From an uncultured Muribaculaceae bacterium (GTDB lineage: Bacteria > Bacteroidota > Bacteroidia > Bacteroidales > Muribaculaceae): a stretch of 64,000 nucleotides of DNA. The notes below the pieces were generated by a model. It searched no databases. It was given only the letters and a program-made list of their open reading frames with translations, and was not told the DNA's origin. The position numbers and the translations under genes are program-made. Location of the stretch: assembly GCA_934675575.1 (NCBI GenBank), contig CAKUQQ010000011.1, forward strand, positions 1-64,000. Reading direction: 5' to 3'. Below, piece by piece: positions 54,450 through 63,484 of the stretch (the stretch's first letter is position 1; each line of letters starts with the position of its first letter).

Positions 54450-55196
54450 ATGCTCAAATCACATTCTTTTGTTGCCGTTCTCTCTCTGATTTTCACATGC
54501 TCGCTTGCCTTTGGTTGCGGTGGCAAGACTGGCGAAAGCGGCAGTCAGCCCGACACTCTGGCCGAAGCCCAAGTTGTTCCCGACACCGTCGTCACCGTGA
54601 AGTCGGTGCCCGAAGATGCCAGGGCCGTAACCCACCGTGTTGTGTCACACATCGTGCCAGGACGTTTGTCCGACATTTTTTGCGATAGCAACCATGTGCA
54701 GCTTCAAGCGGCGCAAGCCTGCGGTTTTTCTCCCATCACCGACTTGCGCTCAGCCTACCACCTCTCTGCGCCGGTGGTCAAGGTCGCCACCACCAATGGG
54801 TTTCTCGTTGAGTCGCTCTCCCACTCCATGCCCTATCTGGTGCCAAAAGCCTCGCAGCTTCTTTCTGCCATTGCCCACGATTTTGCCGACACACTCCGCT
54901 CTCGCTGTGGCAAAGTGCCCTATCGCATCAAGGTCACAAGCATCATGCGCACCGAGCAGACCGTCTCTGAGCTTCAGCGACACAACCGCAACGCCACCAC
55001 CAACTCCTGCCACTGCTACGGCACCACTTTCGACATCAGTTGGTCCAAGTTCGACTGCATCGACCCCTCCTACAAAATCTCTGACGAAGATTTGAAAAAC
55101 ATTCTTGCCGAGGTCGTGTACGCCAAACGCCAACAGGGGCTTTGCTTCGCCAAGTTTGAGCGCAAGCAGGGCTGCATTCACATCACCGTAAGATAA
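54450..55196 (+). CDS. DUF5715 lipoprotein, putative peptidoglycan-peptidase-like
   Basis: 248 residues. A signal peptide with lipobox LAFGC makes it a lipoprotein. A linker of about 40 residues precedes the DUF5715 domain. Its core (YRIKVTSIMRTEQTVSELQR, then NSCHCYGTTFDISWSKF and the final GCIHITVR) has the His...Asp...His order of VanY/M15-type D-Ala metallopeptidases, so peptidoglycan or glycan hydrolysis is plausible. DUF5715 has no established activity. It lies 26 nt after the nitroreductase. Confidence 0.78.
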   Translation: MLKSHSFVAVLSLIFTCSLAFGCGGKTGESGSQPDTLAEAQVVPDTVVTVKSVPEDARAVTHRVVSHIVPGRLSDIFCDSNHVQLQAAQACGFSPITDLRSAYHLSAPVVKVATTNGFLVESLSHSMPYLVPKASQLLSAIAHDFADTLRSRCGKVPYRIKVTSIMRTEQTVSELQRHNRNATTNSCHCYGTTFDISWSKFDCIDPSYKISDEDLKNILAEVVYAKRQQGLCFAKFERKQGCIHITVR

Positions 55197-55235
55197 CTTC
55201 AAGATAAAACGATAAATAAACATATAATTCTGACT

Positions 55236-55982
55236 ATGACCGAAAATAATGCTGTTGCCAACTATCTCAAGTATTCTGGCAACAAATTCATAGATTTGAA
55301 AGCTGCGCTCATCGACATGGACGGAGTGCTTTACGACTCAATGAAAAACCACACCCGCGCTTGGGTTAAGCTCATGACCAAAAATGGCATCAAGTGTACT
55401 CGCGATGAGTTCTATCTCTACGAGGGCATGCGCGGAGTGGAAATTGTCAAGATGAAATTCAAGAGCGGCAAGGGCGTCAACGTCACCGACAGCGAGGCCG
55501 AGGCTTTCTACAAAGTCAAGAGTCGCTATTTCCATGAGCTTGGCGAGCCTTCCACTATTCCTGGCGCGGCAGCCATGCTCAATGCGTTCAAAGACGCCGG
55601 CATAGAGCGCATTCTCGTCACCGGTTCGGGGCAGCAGTCTTTGCTCGACCGCATCGACACTGACTATCCAGGCATTTTCAGCGACAAGCGCGTCACTGCC
55701 GCCGACACTCGTTTTGGCAAGCCCAATCCAGCCCCCTACATCAAGGGCATGGAGAAAGCCGAAGCCAAGCCCAACCAGTGCATTGTGGTCGAGAACGCTC
55801 CTCTTGGCGTTCAAGCAGGCCATGCAGCTGGTTGCTTCACTGTTGGCATCACCACAGGCCCTATTCCTGAGAAAGACCTCTACAAGGCTGGTGCCGACAT
55901 CGTGTATAAAAACATGGACGAGTTTGCGGCTGCCATTCCAAGTTTGATTTCTTTGTTCGCTTCCACCAAGCAAGCCCAGTAA
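55236..55982 (+). CDS. HAD-superfamily hydrolase (beta-phosphoglucomutase/phosphatase-like)
   Basis: 248 residues. Motif I DMDGVLYDS with the nucleophile Asp at about residue 28, motif II in RILVTGSGQQS, motif III Lys in FGKPNPAPY, motif IV in VVENAPLGVQAGHAAG. A helical cap lies at about residues 45-115. It probably dephosphorylates a small sugar or metabolite phosphate. It lies 12 nt before aroB. Confidence 0.9.
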   Translation: MTENNAVANYLKYSGNKFIDLKAALIDMDGVLYDSMKNHTRAWVKLMTKNGIKCTRDEFYLYEGMRGVEIVKMKFKSGKGVNVTDSEAEAFYKVKSRYFHELGEPSTIPGAAAMLNAFKDAGIERILVTGSGQQSLLDRIDTDYPGIFSDKRVTAADTRFGKPNPAPYIKGMEKAEAKPNQCIVVENAPLGVQAGHAAGCFTVGITTGPIPEKDLYKAGADIVYKNMDEFAAAIPSLISLFASTKQAQ

Positions 55983-55994
55983 CCACCCCCAACT

Positions 55995-57056
55995 ATGAGC
56001 GCATCAGTCCTTTTCACCAACGATGTGGCGTTGGGCATCGACAATGCCTGTGCCGAGAGCGCAATCTCTCCACAGCAGGTTTTCGTGTTCACCGACACCA
56101 ATGCCGACCGCCTTGTTCTCCCGGCCATCAGCAGCCGTTTTCTTGCCAATGCGCACAAAATTGTGATGCCGTCTGGCGAGGTCAACAAGAACCTCGACAC
56201 GCTGCAAAAGGTCTGGATTGAGCTTGAGCGCGGTGGTGCCACACGTTCTGCCCTGCTCATCAATGTTGGCGGCGGCGTGGTCACCGACCTTGGTGGTTTT
56301 GCCGCTTCCACGTTCAAAAGGGGCATCAGGTTTATCAACTGTCCCACCACACTGCTCAGTGCGGTCGATGCCTCGGTCGGCGGCAAGACAGGCATTGATT
56401 TCAACGGCTTGAAAAACGAGGTTGGTGTAATCCGCGATGCCTTTAGGGTTATCATTTCCACCAAGTTTTTCTCCACTTTGCCTCAGTCAGAGGTATTGTC
56501 GGGCTATGCCGAGATGCTCAAGCACGCCCTGCTTAGCAGTGCTGCCGATTTCGGCACTTTGTCGGCTCTCGACATCTGCCACGTCTCTCCTGACGAAATG
56601 CTTTCTTTAGTTGAGTCGTCAGTCAAGGTCAAACAGCAGTTTGTTCAAGCCGACCAGTTTGAAACAGGCATTCGCAAGGCACTGAACCTCGGCCACACCG
56701 TTGGCCACGCTTTCGAGGATTTTGCTCTTCAGCGCAATTCTCCTGTCCCTCACGGCTATGCCGTGGCGTGGGGTCTCCTTGCCGAGCTGATTCTCTCGCA
56801 CATGATTTGCCGTTTCCCAAGCAAGCACCTCTATTCGCTTGCCGAGGTCATCAACGGCTTCTATGGCACATTCCATTTCACTTGCAACGACTACAACGCG
56901 CTGCTCCAGTTCATGCGCCACGACAAGAAGAGCCTGCATGGCGAAATCAACTGCACCCTGCTCACCGATATTGCGCAACCCACAATCAACAATGCCGTCT
57001 CACCCGATGACATGAAGGCTGCACTCGACATATTCCGCGACATGACGCATTGCTGA
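55995..57056 (+). CDS. aroB: 3-dehydroquinate synthase
   Basis: 353 residues. NAD-binding signature GGGVVTDLGGFAASTFKRGI (about 95-114), NCPTTLLSAVDASVGGKTGI, and the metal-site residues in GYAEMLKHALL, LGHTVGHAFE and HGYAVAWG. It converts DAHP to 3-dehydroquinate, step two of the shikimate pathway. No other aro gene is in the window. It is probably co-transcribed with the upstream HAD gene. Confidence 0.96.
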   Translation: MSASVLFTNDVALGIDNACAESAISPQQVFVFTDTNADRLVLPAISSRFLANAHKIVMPSGEVNKNLDTLQKVWIELERGGATRSALLINVGGGVVTDLGGFAASTFKRGIRFINCPTTLLSAVDASVGGKTGIDFNGLKNEVGVIRDAFRVIISTKFFSTLPQSEVLSGYAEMLKHALLSSAADFGTLSALDICHVSPDEMLSLVESSVKVKQQFVQADQFETGIRKALNLGHTVGHAFEDFALQRNSPVPHGYAVAWGLLAELILSHMICRFPSKHLYSLAEVINGFYGTFHFTCNDYNALLQFMRHDKKSLHGEINCTLLTDIAQPTINNAVSPDDMKAALDIFRDMTHC

Positions 57057-57141
57057 AGCGTCTTTCTCCATTCACGGACCACAAGTTAAACTCAAAAAAA
57101 AAGAATTAAACTTCAACCCATTTTCACAACTTCACAAGCAA

Positions 57142-59574
57142 ATGAAACATTCTTTTCTGATTTCTGCACTCATAGCCCTGTGTGCCCTGTCGGTTAACGC
57201 TGCCACGCAGCACATACCTTTCAACGACAACTGGAAATTCATTCTTGCCGACAACCAGTCTTTCGCACAACCAGAATTCAACGACGGCGATTGGCGCACA
57301 CTGAATGTGCCTCACGACTGGAGCATCGAAGGCAAATACGACAAATCCAACCCCAGCGGCCCACAAGGAGGCTTCATGCCATGCGGCACAGGGTGGTATC
57401 GCAAGCATTTCACGCTCGACGCCTCCAAGTCTGGCAAGCGTGTGTTCATCAACTTCGACGGCGTTTACATGAAAAGCCAAGTGTGGATTAACGGCCGCAT
57501 GGTGGGCGAGTACCCCAATGGTTACAATGCTTTTTATTACGACATAACGCCTTTCGTCAAGTTCGGTGGTGCCGACAATGTGCTTGCCGTTAAGGTTGAC
57601 AATTCTCTGCAACCAGGCTCGCGCTGGTACTCCGGCTCAGGCATCTATCGCGATGTCACCCTCACTCTCACCGAGCAGATGCACTTTGTGCAAAACGGCA
57701 CTTTTGTCACCACACCTCTTGTCACGGCACAAAAAGCAAAACTTGCCGTCAAGGCCAAGGTTATCAACAACCGTTATCCCGAAACCGTGTTCCACTGGAC
57801 CGACAACACCGACCTCTATGTGTGGACTCGCAGCGACAGCAACAAAACCGTGGTGCAAGGTGCCAACCGTCGCATCTCCAAACCCATCGACTTCACTTTT
57901 TCTCTTTGCGACCTCAATGGCAAAGTCTTGGCCAAGCACACCGTCACTCGTGAGATTGGCGATTTCACCCAGACCACCATTTCCGACTCTTTGTCTATCG
58001 ACAACCCTGCCCTATGGTCACCCGACTCTCCCAACCTCTACAAGTTGCTGTGCAGCATCAGCCTTGCCGACAGCGTTATTGATAGCCAGACCATCACCAT
58101 TGGCTTCCGCGACATCAAGTTCTCTCCAGAGTCGGGCATGACGGTCAACGGCAAACCCGAGAAGCTCAAAGGCGTGTGCTTGCACCAGAATGTTGGTCCT
58201 TTTGGCACCGCCGTTCCACGCGACGTGTGGCGTGCCCGTCTTTTGTCGCTCAAAGACATGGGTTGCAATGCCTTGCGCCTAAGCCACTATCCATTCCCAG
58301 CCTATTTCTATGACCTCTGCGATAGTCTTGGTTTCTTCGTTTCAAATGAGATTTTCGATGAGTGGAACCGCGGACAGGAATGGGGCTATAGCGAGACGTC
58401 CTACGGCAAGATGCCCTACACCTATCACCTCTATTTCAACCAGTGGGCCGAAACCGACTTGCGCCGCATGATTTCACGCGACCGCAATCACCCTTGCGTC
58501 ATGCTCTATGTGCTGGGCAACGAGATTCCTAATCAGCGCATCGATGGCAACGACATCGCCCGCCGTCTGGTAAAGATTGCCAAGGACGAAGACCCCACGC
58601 GCCCAGTCACTGCCGCCTGCGACTTCTTCGTGGGTGCCAACAAGGCTGGGTTCCTCGATTGCTTCGACATAGCCGGTTACAACTACATCGACCGCATTCA
58701 CACCGACAGCCTCTATGCACAGGAGCATGCCATCTACCCCAACCGCATTCTGCTCGGCACAGAGACCTACAACTCTGCCGACAACCCCATTTGGGTCAAA
58801 AAGACCAAGTCTTGCATAGGCGAGTTCATTTGGGTTGGGTTCGACTACCTCGGCGAGATTGTTTGGGACGGCGACCGTGGCTGGAACGAAAGCATGAACG
58901 ACATCGCCGGCTTCCCCAAGCCCGAATTTTTCTTGCGAAAAGCCTATTGGTCGGCACACCCCACAGTGCACGCCGGTGTCATCACCAAGCCTGCTCACCC
59001 CGACTTTGCTTGGCGTCCTGCATCAGTTGCCGACCATTGGAACTGGACTCCCGACACCACCCTCAACATCGTGGTGTTCAGCAACTGCAAGGAAGTGGAG
59101 CTGCAACTCAATGGGCGCAGCCTTGGCCGCAAAGCCGTTGATGCCGACAGTTGTTTCGCCAAGTTCCCTGCCGTTCACTACAAGGCCGGCACACTCAAAG
59201 CCATTGCCTACGACCGCAGCAAGCGTCGCGTTGCCGAGCACACGCTCGTCACCACAGCCGCCACACCGTCGCAGCTCGTGTTCAGCAATTTAAAAGGCGA
59301 TAAAATTGACTACATCGAAGTCGCAGCTTGCGACAAGCGAGGCAACCGCATTCCGTCATATTGCGGCACAGCCACCATTGCTGCCAGCGGTTGCCATATC
59401 GCTGGCATCGACAACGGCAACCAGCACGACCCACAAGGCAAAAAATACACCTCGGCATCGCAAGGCGACTTTTTTGAGGGCCGTCTCCGTCTCTATATCG
59501 ACAAAACCACACCTGGCACTGTAAGCGTTTCCATTCCAGGAGTCAAGCCGCTGGTCATCACGTTGCGCCGCTAA
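57142..59574 (+). CDS. Secreted GH2 beta-galactosidase-type glycoside hydrolase
   Basis: 810 residues with signal peptide 1-20 (LIALCALSVNA). Sugar-binding, Ig-like and TIM-barrel GH2 domains follow in order (FNDNWKF..., PHDWSIEGKYDKSNPSGPQGG, GSGIYRDV at about 166-173). The acid/base is Glu461 in VLGNEIPNQ and the likely nucleophile Glu541 in LLGTETYNS. A further Ig-like pair ends the protein (about 640-810). GH2 includes beta-galactosidases, beta-mannosidases and beta-glucuronidases; the sequence favours galactosidase-like but does not settle it. No lipobox or sorting domain, so probably periplasmic. Confidence 0.9.
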   Translation: MKHSFLISALIALCALSVNAATQHIPFNDNWKFILADNQSFAQPEFNDGDWRTLNVPHDWSIEGKYDKSNPSGPQGGFMPCGTGWYRKHFTLDASKSGKRVFINFDGVYMKSQVWINGRMVGEYPNGYNAFYYDITPFVKFGGADNVLAVKVDNSLQPGSRWYSGSGIYRDVTLTLTEQMHFVQNGTFVTTPLVTAQKAKLAVKAKVINNRYPETVFHWTDNTDLYVWTRSDSNKTVVQGANRRISKPIDFTFSLCDLNGKVLAKHTVTREIGDFTQTTISDSLSIDNPALWSPDSPNLYKLLCSISLADSVIDSQTITIGFRDIKFSPESGMTVNGKPEKLKGVCLHQNVGPFGTAVPRDVWRARLLSLKDMGCNALRLSHYPFPAYFYDLCDSLGFFVSNEIFDEWNRGQEWGYSETSYGKMPYTYHLYFNQWAETDLRRMISRDRNHPCVMLYVLGNEIPNQRIDGNDIARRLVKIAKDEDPTRPVTAACDFFVGANKAGFLDCFDIAGYNYIDRIHTDSLYAQEHAIYPNRILLGTETYNSADNPIWVKKTKSCIGEFIWVGFDYLGEIVWDGDRGWNESMNDIAGFPKPEFFLRKAYWSAHPTVHAGVITKPAHPDFAWRPASVADHWNWTPDTTLNIVVFSNCKEVELQLNGRSLGRKAVDADSCFAKFPAVHYKAGTLKAIAYDRSKRRVAEHTLVTTAATPSQLVFSNLKGDKIDYIEVAACDKRGNRIPSYCGTATIAASGCHIAGIDNGNQHDPQGKKYTSASQGDFFEGRLRLYIDKTTPGTVSVSIPGVKPLVITLRR

Positions 59575-59591
59575 AAAAGCACATCAGCGCG

Positions 59592-59611
59592 TAGCTTGCC
59601 AAGCTATTTTT
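59592..59611 (+). terminator. Terminator after the GH2 gene
   Basis: TAGCTT-GCC-AAGCTA followed by TTTTTG. Confidence 0.7.
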
Positions 59612-59663
59612 GTTGCCAAAAACAAAATTCGCTCAATTTTAGGCATTAACTTTACACCCAGCA

Positions 59664-59783
59664 ATGCAAACATTTATGTCGAAGCGTATTTTGTTCTTGG
59701 CAACGTTTTTTATCGCCGTTTTGGTTCAAGCCATGGCACAAGCTGCCCCAGCAGTGGCCGACAAAGTCGGGGTTATGCTCTGA
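59664..59783 (+). CDS. Truncated or vestigial secreted ORF (39 aa)
   Basis: MQTFMSKRILFLATFFIAVL then VQAMAQ-AAPAV, ending KVGVML and a TGA stop. The first 25 residues are a convincing signal peptide with an AMAQ cleavage site, but only about 14 residues follow. It is either a remnant of a secreted gene cut short or a tiny secreted peptide. No consensus promoter precedes it; a near-match TAACTTTA lies at about 59646. It sits between the GH2 and GH106 genes. Confidence 0.35.
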   Translation: MQTFMSKRILFLATFFIAVLVQAMAQAAPAVADKVGVML

Positions 59784-59849
59784 CGCCCCACCTTTTTGAC
59801 CATTCCGCAAGCCACAAGAGCACTAACCACCACAAAAACAGTCATGCTC

Positions 59850-59882
59850 TTGCCCTTTTATGCCCAATTTTCACTACCTTTG
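59850..59882 (+). promoter_or_regulatory. GH106 gene promoter (TTG-N22-TACCTTTG)
   Basis: TTG at 59850-59852 and TACCTTTG at 59875-59882, 42 nt before the ATG at 59925. It lies inside an open frame extending to 59796 and so rejects that longer start. Confidence 0.7.
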
Positions 59883-59924
59883 GGTAAAGAAACAACTTCT
59901 AAAAACATCAACATTTTTCCAGCA

Positions 59925-62900
59925 ATGATAAAATTCAGCCACATGCATGGTCTTGCCTCCGTTTTGGTCGTGTCGGCAATAACCTGCCTCCACACGTCAC
60001 CACTATGCGCCAAGACCACGGCCAGCAACTCCAATTCCTCTGTTTCTCAAGTGGTAAATGCCTTTGCCAATCCTCCACGCGATGCCTATCCGCGCGTGTG
60101 GTGGCACTGGATGAACGGCAATATCACAAAAGATGGCATTAAAAAAGACCTGTTATGGATGAAATCAGCAGGCATAGCTGGCTTCACCAACTTCGACGCG
60201 GGTCTTGAGACACCACAAATCGTCAAAGAGCGACTTGTGTACATGGACCCCAAGTGGAAAGATGCGTTTAACTATGCTCTCGACCTTGCCGACTCATTAA
60301 AATTTGAAGTCACAATAGCCAGCTCTCCAGGTTGGAGTGTCACAGGCGGCCCTTGGGTCAGCAAAGACGATGCCATGAAAAAGCTCGTGTGGCGCGACAT
60401 CACCGTCAGCGGTGGCAAACTTTTCAATGACAAGCTTCCTGACGGCTACACCGTGTGTGGCACCTATCAAGACCTTCCGCGCGACGCTGCCAATCCTCAC
60501 AAGCACGACTACTATCACGACATCGCCGTAGTCGCCGTGAAGCTGCCCGACAACGACAAGTCAATGCTTGAGCTCAACCCTCGCATCACCACAAGCGACG
60601 GTTCTTCAGCCACAGCTCTCACCGATGGCAACCTCAACACGTCTTGCCCCATAGGCTGCGACAGCAACGGCTTCAGCTGGATTTTAGTGGAGTTTCCACA
60701 AAAGCAGACCATTCGTTGCATGCAGCTTGCCATCACAGGCCAAGAGCGTGGACAGTTCGCCAGAGTGCTTGAGAGCAGCGACGACGGCATCACGTTCCGC
60801 CCGGTGCTTAGCAGCCTGCCTGTCACCAACGCCAGCTCACGCACCATCGACTTCCCCGATGCCTCGGCCAAGTTCTTCCGCTTGCGCAACGCCGTTAAAG
60901 GCCAGGGACTCAACTACACAGAAATGCAACTATTGCCAGTGGCACGTGTCAACATCGACACTGAAAAGGCTGGATTTGCCGTGTCATCTACCATAGCCGA
61001 CTTCTATCCCACACCCGAAACCGGCGATGCCATTAGCCTTGACAACGTGGTTGACTTGACTTCAAAGGTCAACAACGGTGTTCTCACATGGCAAGTGCCT
61101 GACGGACGTTGGCGCATCTTCCGGTTTGGATACAACCTCACAGGCCAGACCAACGGTCCTGCTTCGCCTGAGGCCACCGGTCTTGAAGTTGACAAATTCG
61201 ACAAAGTGGCTGTCAAGAAATACTACAACGAATATTTCAAGATGTATCAAAACGCCTCGCGCAATCGCCTTGGCAAAGTCATTTCACACCTCATGATTGA
61301 CAGCTATGAGGCCGGTTGTCAAACGTGGACTCCGCAAATGCCCGACAAATTCAAGAAACGCAACGGCTACAGCCTAACGTCTTGGCTTCCGGTGCTTGCC
61401 GGCCAACTCGTGGGCAGTGCCAAGCAGAGCGAGCAGTTCCTTTTTGACTGGCGCACCACACTTAGCGACCTCATCTGCGAGAATCACTACGATGTGATGC
61501 GCGAAATTCTTGCCGGCTATGGCATGAAACGCTACAATGAGTCGCAGGAACACTACCGCATGTATGTGGCCGACGGCATGGACGTGAAGCGCAACGCCGA
61601 AATCCCCATGTCGGCTTTCTGGATAAGAGACAACGGCTTCTACCAGCTCAGTCCGCTGCCAGAGGCCGATATTCGTGAGTCTGCATCAGTTGCCCACATC
61701 TATGGGCAAAACGTGTGTGCGGCCGAGTCGTTCACTACCTACGGACTCGGCACCGTCGATGGCGTGAGGGCTTATATCAACACTCCCGGCAATCTAAAGC
61801 ACGCTGCCGATGCCGCCATGGCCTATGGCCTCAACCGTTTCGTGATTCACTGCTCGGTTCACCAGCCATGCGACGACAAAATCCCAGGCCTCGGCCTTGG
61901 CCCTTATGGCCAGTGGTTCAACCGCCACGAGACATGGGCACACGAAGCCAAAGCGTGGATTGACTATCTGGGTCGCAGCACCTATATGCTCCAGCAAGGC
62001 AAATTCGTGGCCGACATTGCCTATTTCTATGGCGAGGACAAAAACATCACAAGCCGTTTTGGCGACGAAAGAGTAAAAGTACCCGAAGGCTACAGCTTCG
62101 ACTTCGTGAACGCCTCTATTTTGCAAAACATGCTTAAAATCAAGAACAACAACCTCACCACTGCTTCTGGCATGAGCTACAAAGTACTCGTTCTCGATGA
62201 GCAAATTCGCTTCATGTCACTTCCTGTACTCAAAAGAATTGCCAAAATGGCAAAAAGCGGTGTCATAATCATTGGCGACAAGCCTCAGGCTTGTGCCAAC
62301 CTCAATGCCGACCAAAAGCAGTTCGACAAGCTGGTCAATGAGGTTTGGAACTCCGGCAAGGCCAACGTCTATCCATTCAGTGCCATGGCCGAAGCGCTCG
62401 GCAAGGCTGGTGTTGCTCCAGATGTGAAATACCTGTCGCAAAACACTGGCGAAGTGCATTTCGTTCACCGCCAGCTTGCCGACGGCCACATTTATTGGTT
62501 TGCCAACATAAGCCCCGAAGCGCGCAAGGTCAAGGTTTCATGCCGCGTCTCTGGCAAGAAGCCCTACGTTCTGCACCCCGAAACTGGCATAAAAGAAGAA
62601 ATTGCCTACGAGATGCTTGACGGACGCACCATCATAACCCTCGACCTCACTGCCGATGACGCACAATTCGTGATTTTCGACGAAAACACCACTACTGCCA
62701 AGCATGAACTTCCAGCGACAGAACTCGTTGAGCGCATGTCTATCAGCAGCCCGTGGACCGTCAATTTCCAAGAAAATCGCGGAGCTTCGGCACAAGCAGT
62801 TTTCCAAAGGCTCAAATCCCTGTCGGAGTCAAATGTTGGCAGTGTCCGCTATTTTTCCGGCACCGCACGCTACTCCTGCACATTCCAATGGAATTCCGCG

Positions 62901-63221
62901 GCTCCTAAAGATGCTCTCTATCTCAACCTCGGCGAGGTCTATAACATGGCTCGTGTCAAACTAAACGGCACCGACCTCGGTCTGGTGTGGAAGCGTCCGT
63001 TCGTAGTTCCTGTAGGCAATGCCATTCGCGACGGAGAGAATGAACTCGAAATCGAGGTGACCGACACTTGGCAAAACCGCCTTATAGGCGACGCTCAACC
63101 CAATGTCAACGACCCCATAACCTACACTGCTGTCAAGTTCTACAACGCAGCCGACACCCTTTATCCTGCCGGACTTGTAGGTCCAGTTAAGATTATCGAG
63201 AAAATGCAAATGCCAAAATAA
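59925..63221 (+). CDS. Secreted GH106 alpha-L-rhamnosidase-like enzyme
   Basis: 1098 residues from MIKFSHMHGLASVLVVSAIT, with a signal peptide ending about LCA-KTT. The start of the mature protein (YPRVWWHWMNGNITKDGIKK, then GIAGFTNFDAGLE) is the recognisable GH106 opening. A large TIM-barrel (about 60-550, with NESQEHYRMYVADGMDV) and multiple beta-sandwich domains follow, ending with a galactose-binding-like C-terminal domain (LGLVWKRPFVVPVGN). GH106 enzymes cleave alpha-L-rhamnosyl linkages, often in rhamnogalacturonan-II or plant glycosides. It is the second rhamnosidase family in the window besides GH78 at 41601. No sorting domain, so periplasmic. Confidence 0.9.
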   Translation: MIKFSHMHGLASVLVVSAITCLHTSPLCAKTTASNSNSSVSQVVNAFANPPRDAYPRVWWHWMNGNITKDGIKKDLLWMKSAGIAGFTNFDAGLETPQIVKERLVYMDPKWKDAFNYALDLADSLKFEVTIASSPGWSVTGGPWVSKDDAMKKLVWRDITVSGGKLFNDKLPDGYTVCGTYQDLPRDAANPHKHDYYHDIAVVAVKLPDNDKSMLELNPRITTSDGSSATALTDGNLNTSCPIGCDSNGFSWILVEFPQKQTIRCMQLAITGQERGQFARVLESSDDGITFRPVLSSLPVTNASSRTIDFPDASAKFFRLRNAVKGQGLNYTEMQLLPVARVNIDTEKAGFAVSSTIADFYPTPETGDAISLDNVVDLTSKVNNGVLTWQVPDGRWRIFRFGYNLTGQTNGPASPEATGLEVDKFDKVAVKKYYNEYFKMYQNASRNRLGKVISHLMIDSYEAGCQTWTPQMPDKFKKRNGYSLTSWLPVLAGQLVGSAKQSEQFLFDWRTTLSDLICENHYDVMREILAGYGMKRYNESQEHYRMYVADGMDVKRNAEIPMSAFWIRDNGFYQLSPLPEADIRESASVAHIYGQNVCAAESFTTYGLGTVDGVRAYINTPGNLKHAADAAMAYGLNRFVIHCSVHQPCDDKIPGLGLGPYGQWFNRHETWAHEAKAWIDYLGRSTYMLQQGKFVADIAYFYGEDKNITSRFGDERVKVPEGYSFDFVNASILQNMLKIKNNNLTTASGMSYKVLVLDEQIRFMSLPVLKRIAKMAKSGVIIIGDKPQACANLNADQKQFDKLVNEVWNSGKANVYPFSAMAEALGKAGVAPDVKYLSQNTGEVHFVHRQLADGHIYWFANISPEARKVKVSCRVSGKKPYVLHPETGIKEEIAYEMLDGRTIITLDLTADDAQFVIFDENTTTAKHELPATELVERMSISSPWTVNFQENRGASAQAVFQRLKSLSESNVGSVRYFSGTARYSCTFQWNSAAPKDALYLNLGEVYNMARVKLNGTDLGLVWKRPFVVPVGNAIRDGENELEIEVTDTWQNRLIGDAQPNVNDPITYTAVKFYNAADTLYPAGLVGPVKIIEKMQMPK

Positions 63222-63245
63222 GCGTTTACCAACCCATAAGCCAAG

Positions 63246-63280
63246 GGGGGCGAGCACCACACAAGCGTGCTCGTCCCTTT
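63246..63280 (+). terminator. Terminator after the GH106 gene
   Basis: GGGGCGAGCAC pairs with GTGCTCGTCCC (one wobble) around 9 nt, followed by TTT. Confidence 0.7.
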
Positions 63281-63428
63281 CCGTTTCGCACCGCACTCCC
63301 CATTGCAAGCCATGCGTACCACTCTGAAGCAGCCGGCAATTCAAGCAAACAAATTTAAAAAAATGGCTTATAGATGTTAAAAATACAACTCAAAACGCCC
63401 TTAAACACTTTGGGTGGTGGCGTTTGGA

Positions 63429-63459
63429 TTGTGAGTTGATAAAAAAATTGGTAACTTTG
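63429..63459 (+). promoter_or_regulatory. Glycogen synthase promoter (TTG-N20-TAACTTTG)
   Basis: TTG at 63429-63431 and TAACTTTG at 63452-63459, 26 nt before the ATG at 63485. Confidence 0.75.
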
Positions 63460-63484
63460 CATATAAATTTAATTTGTTTGAACC

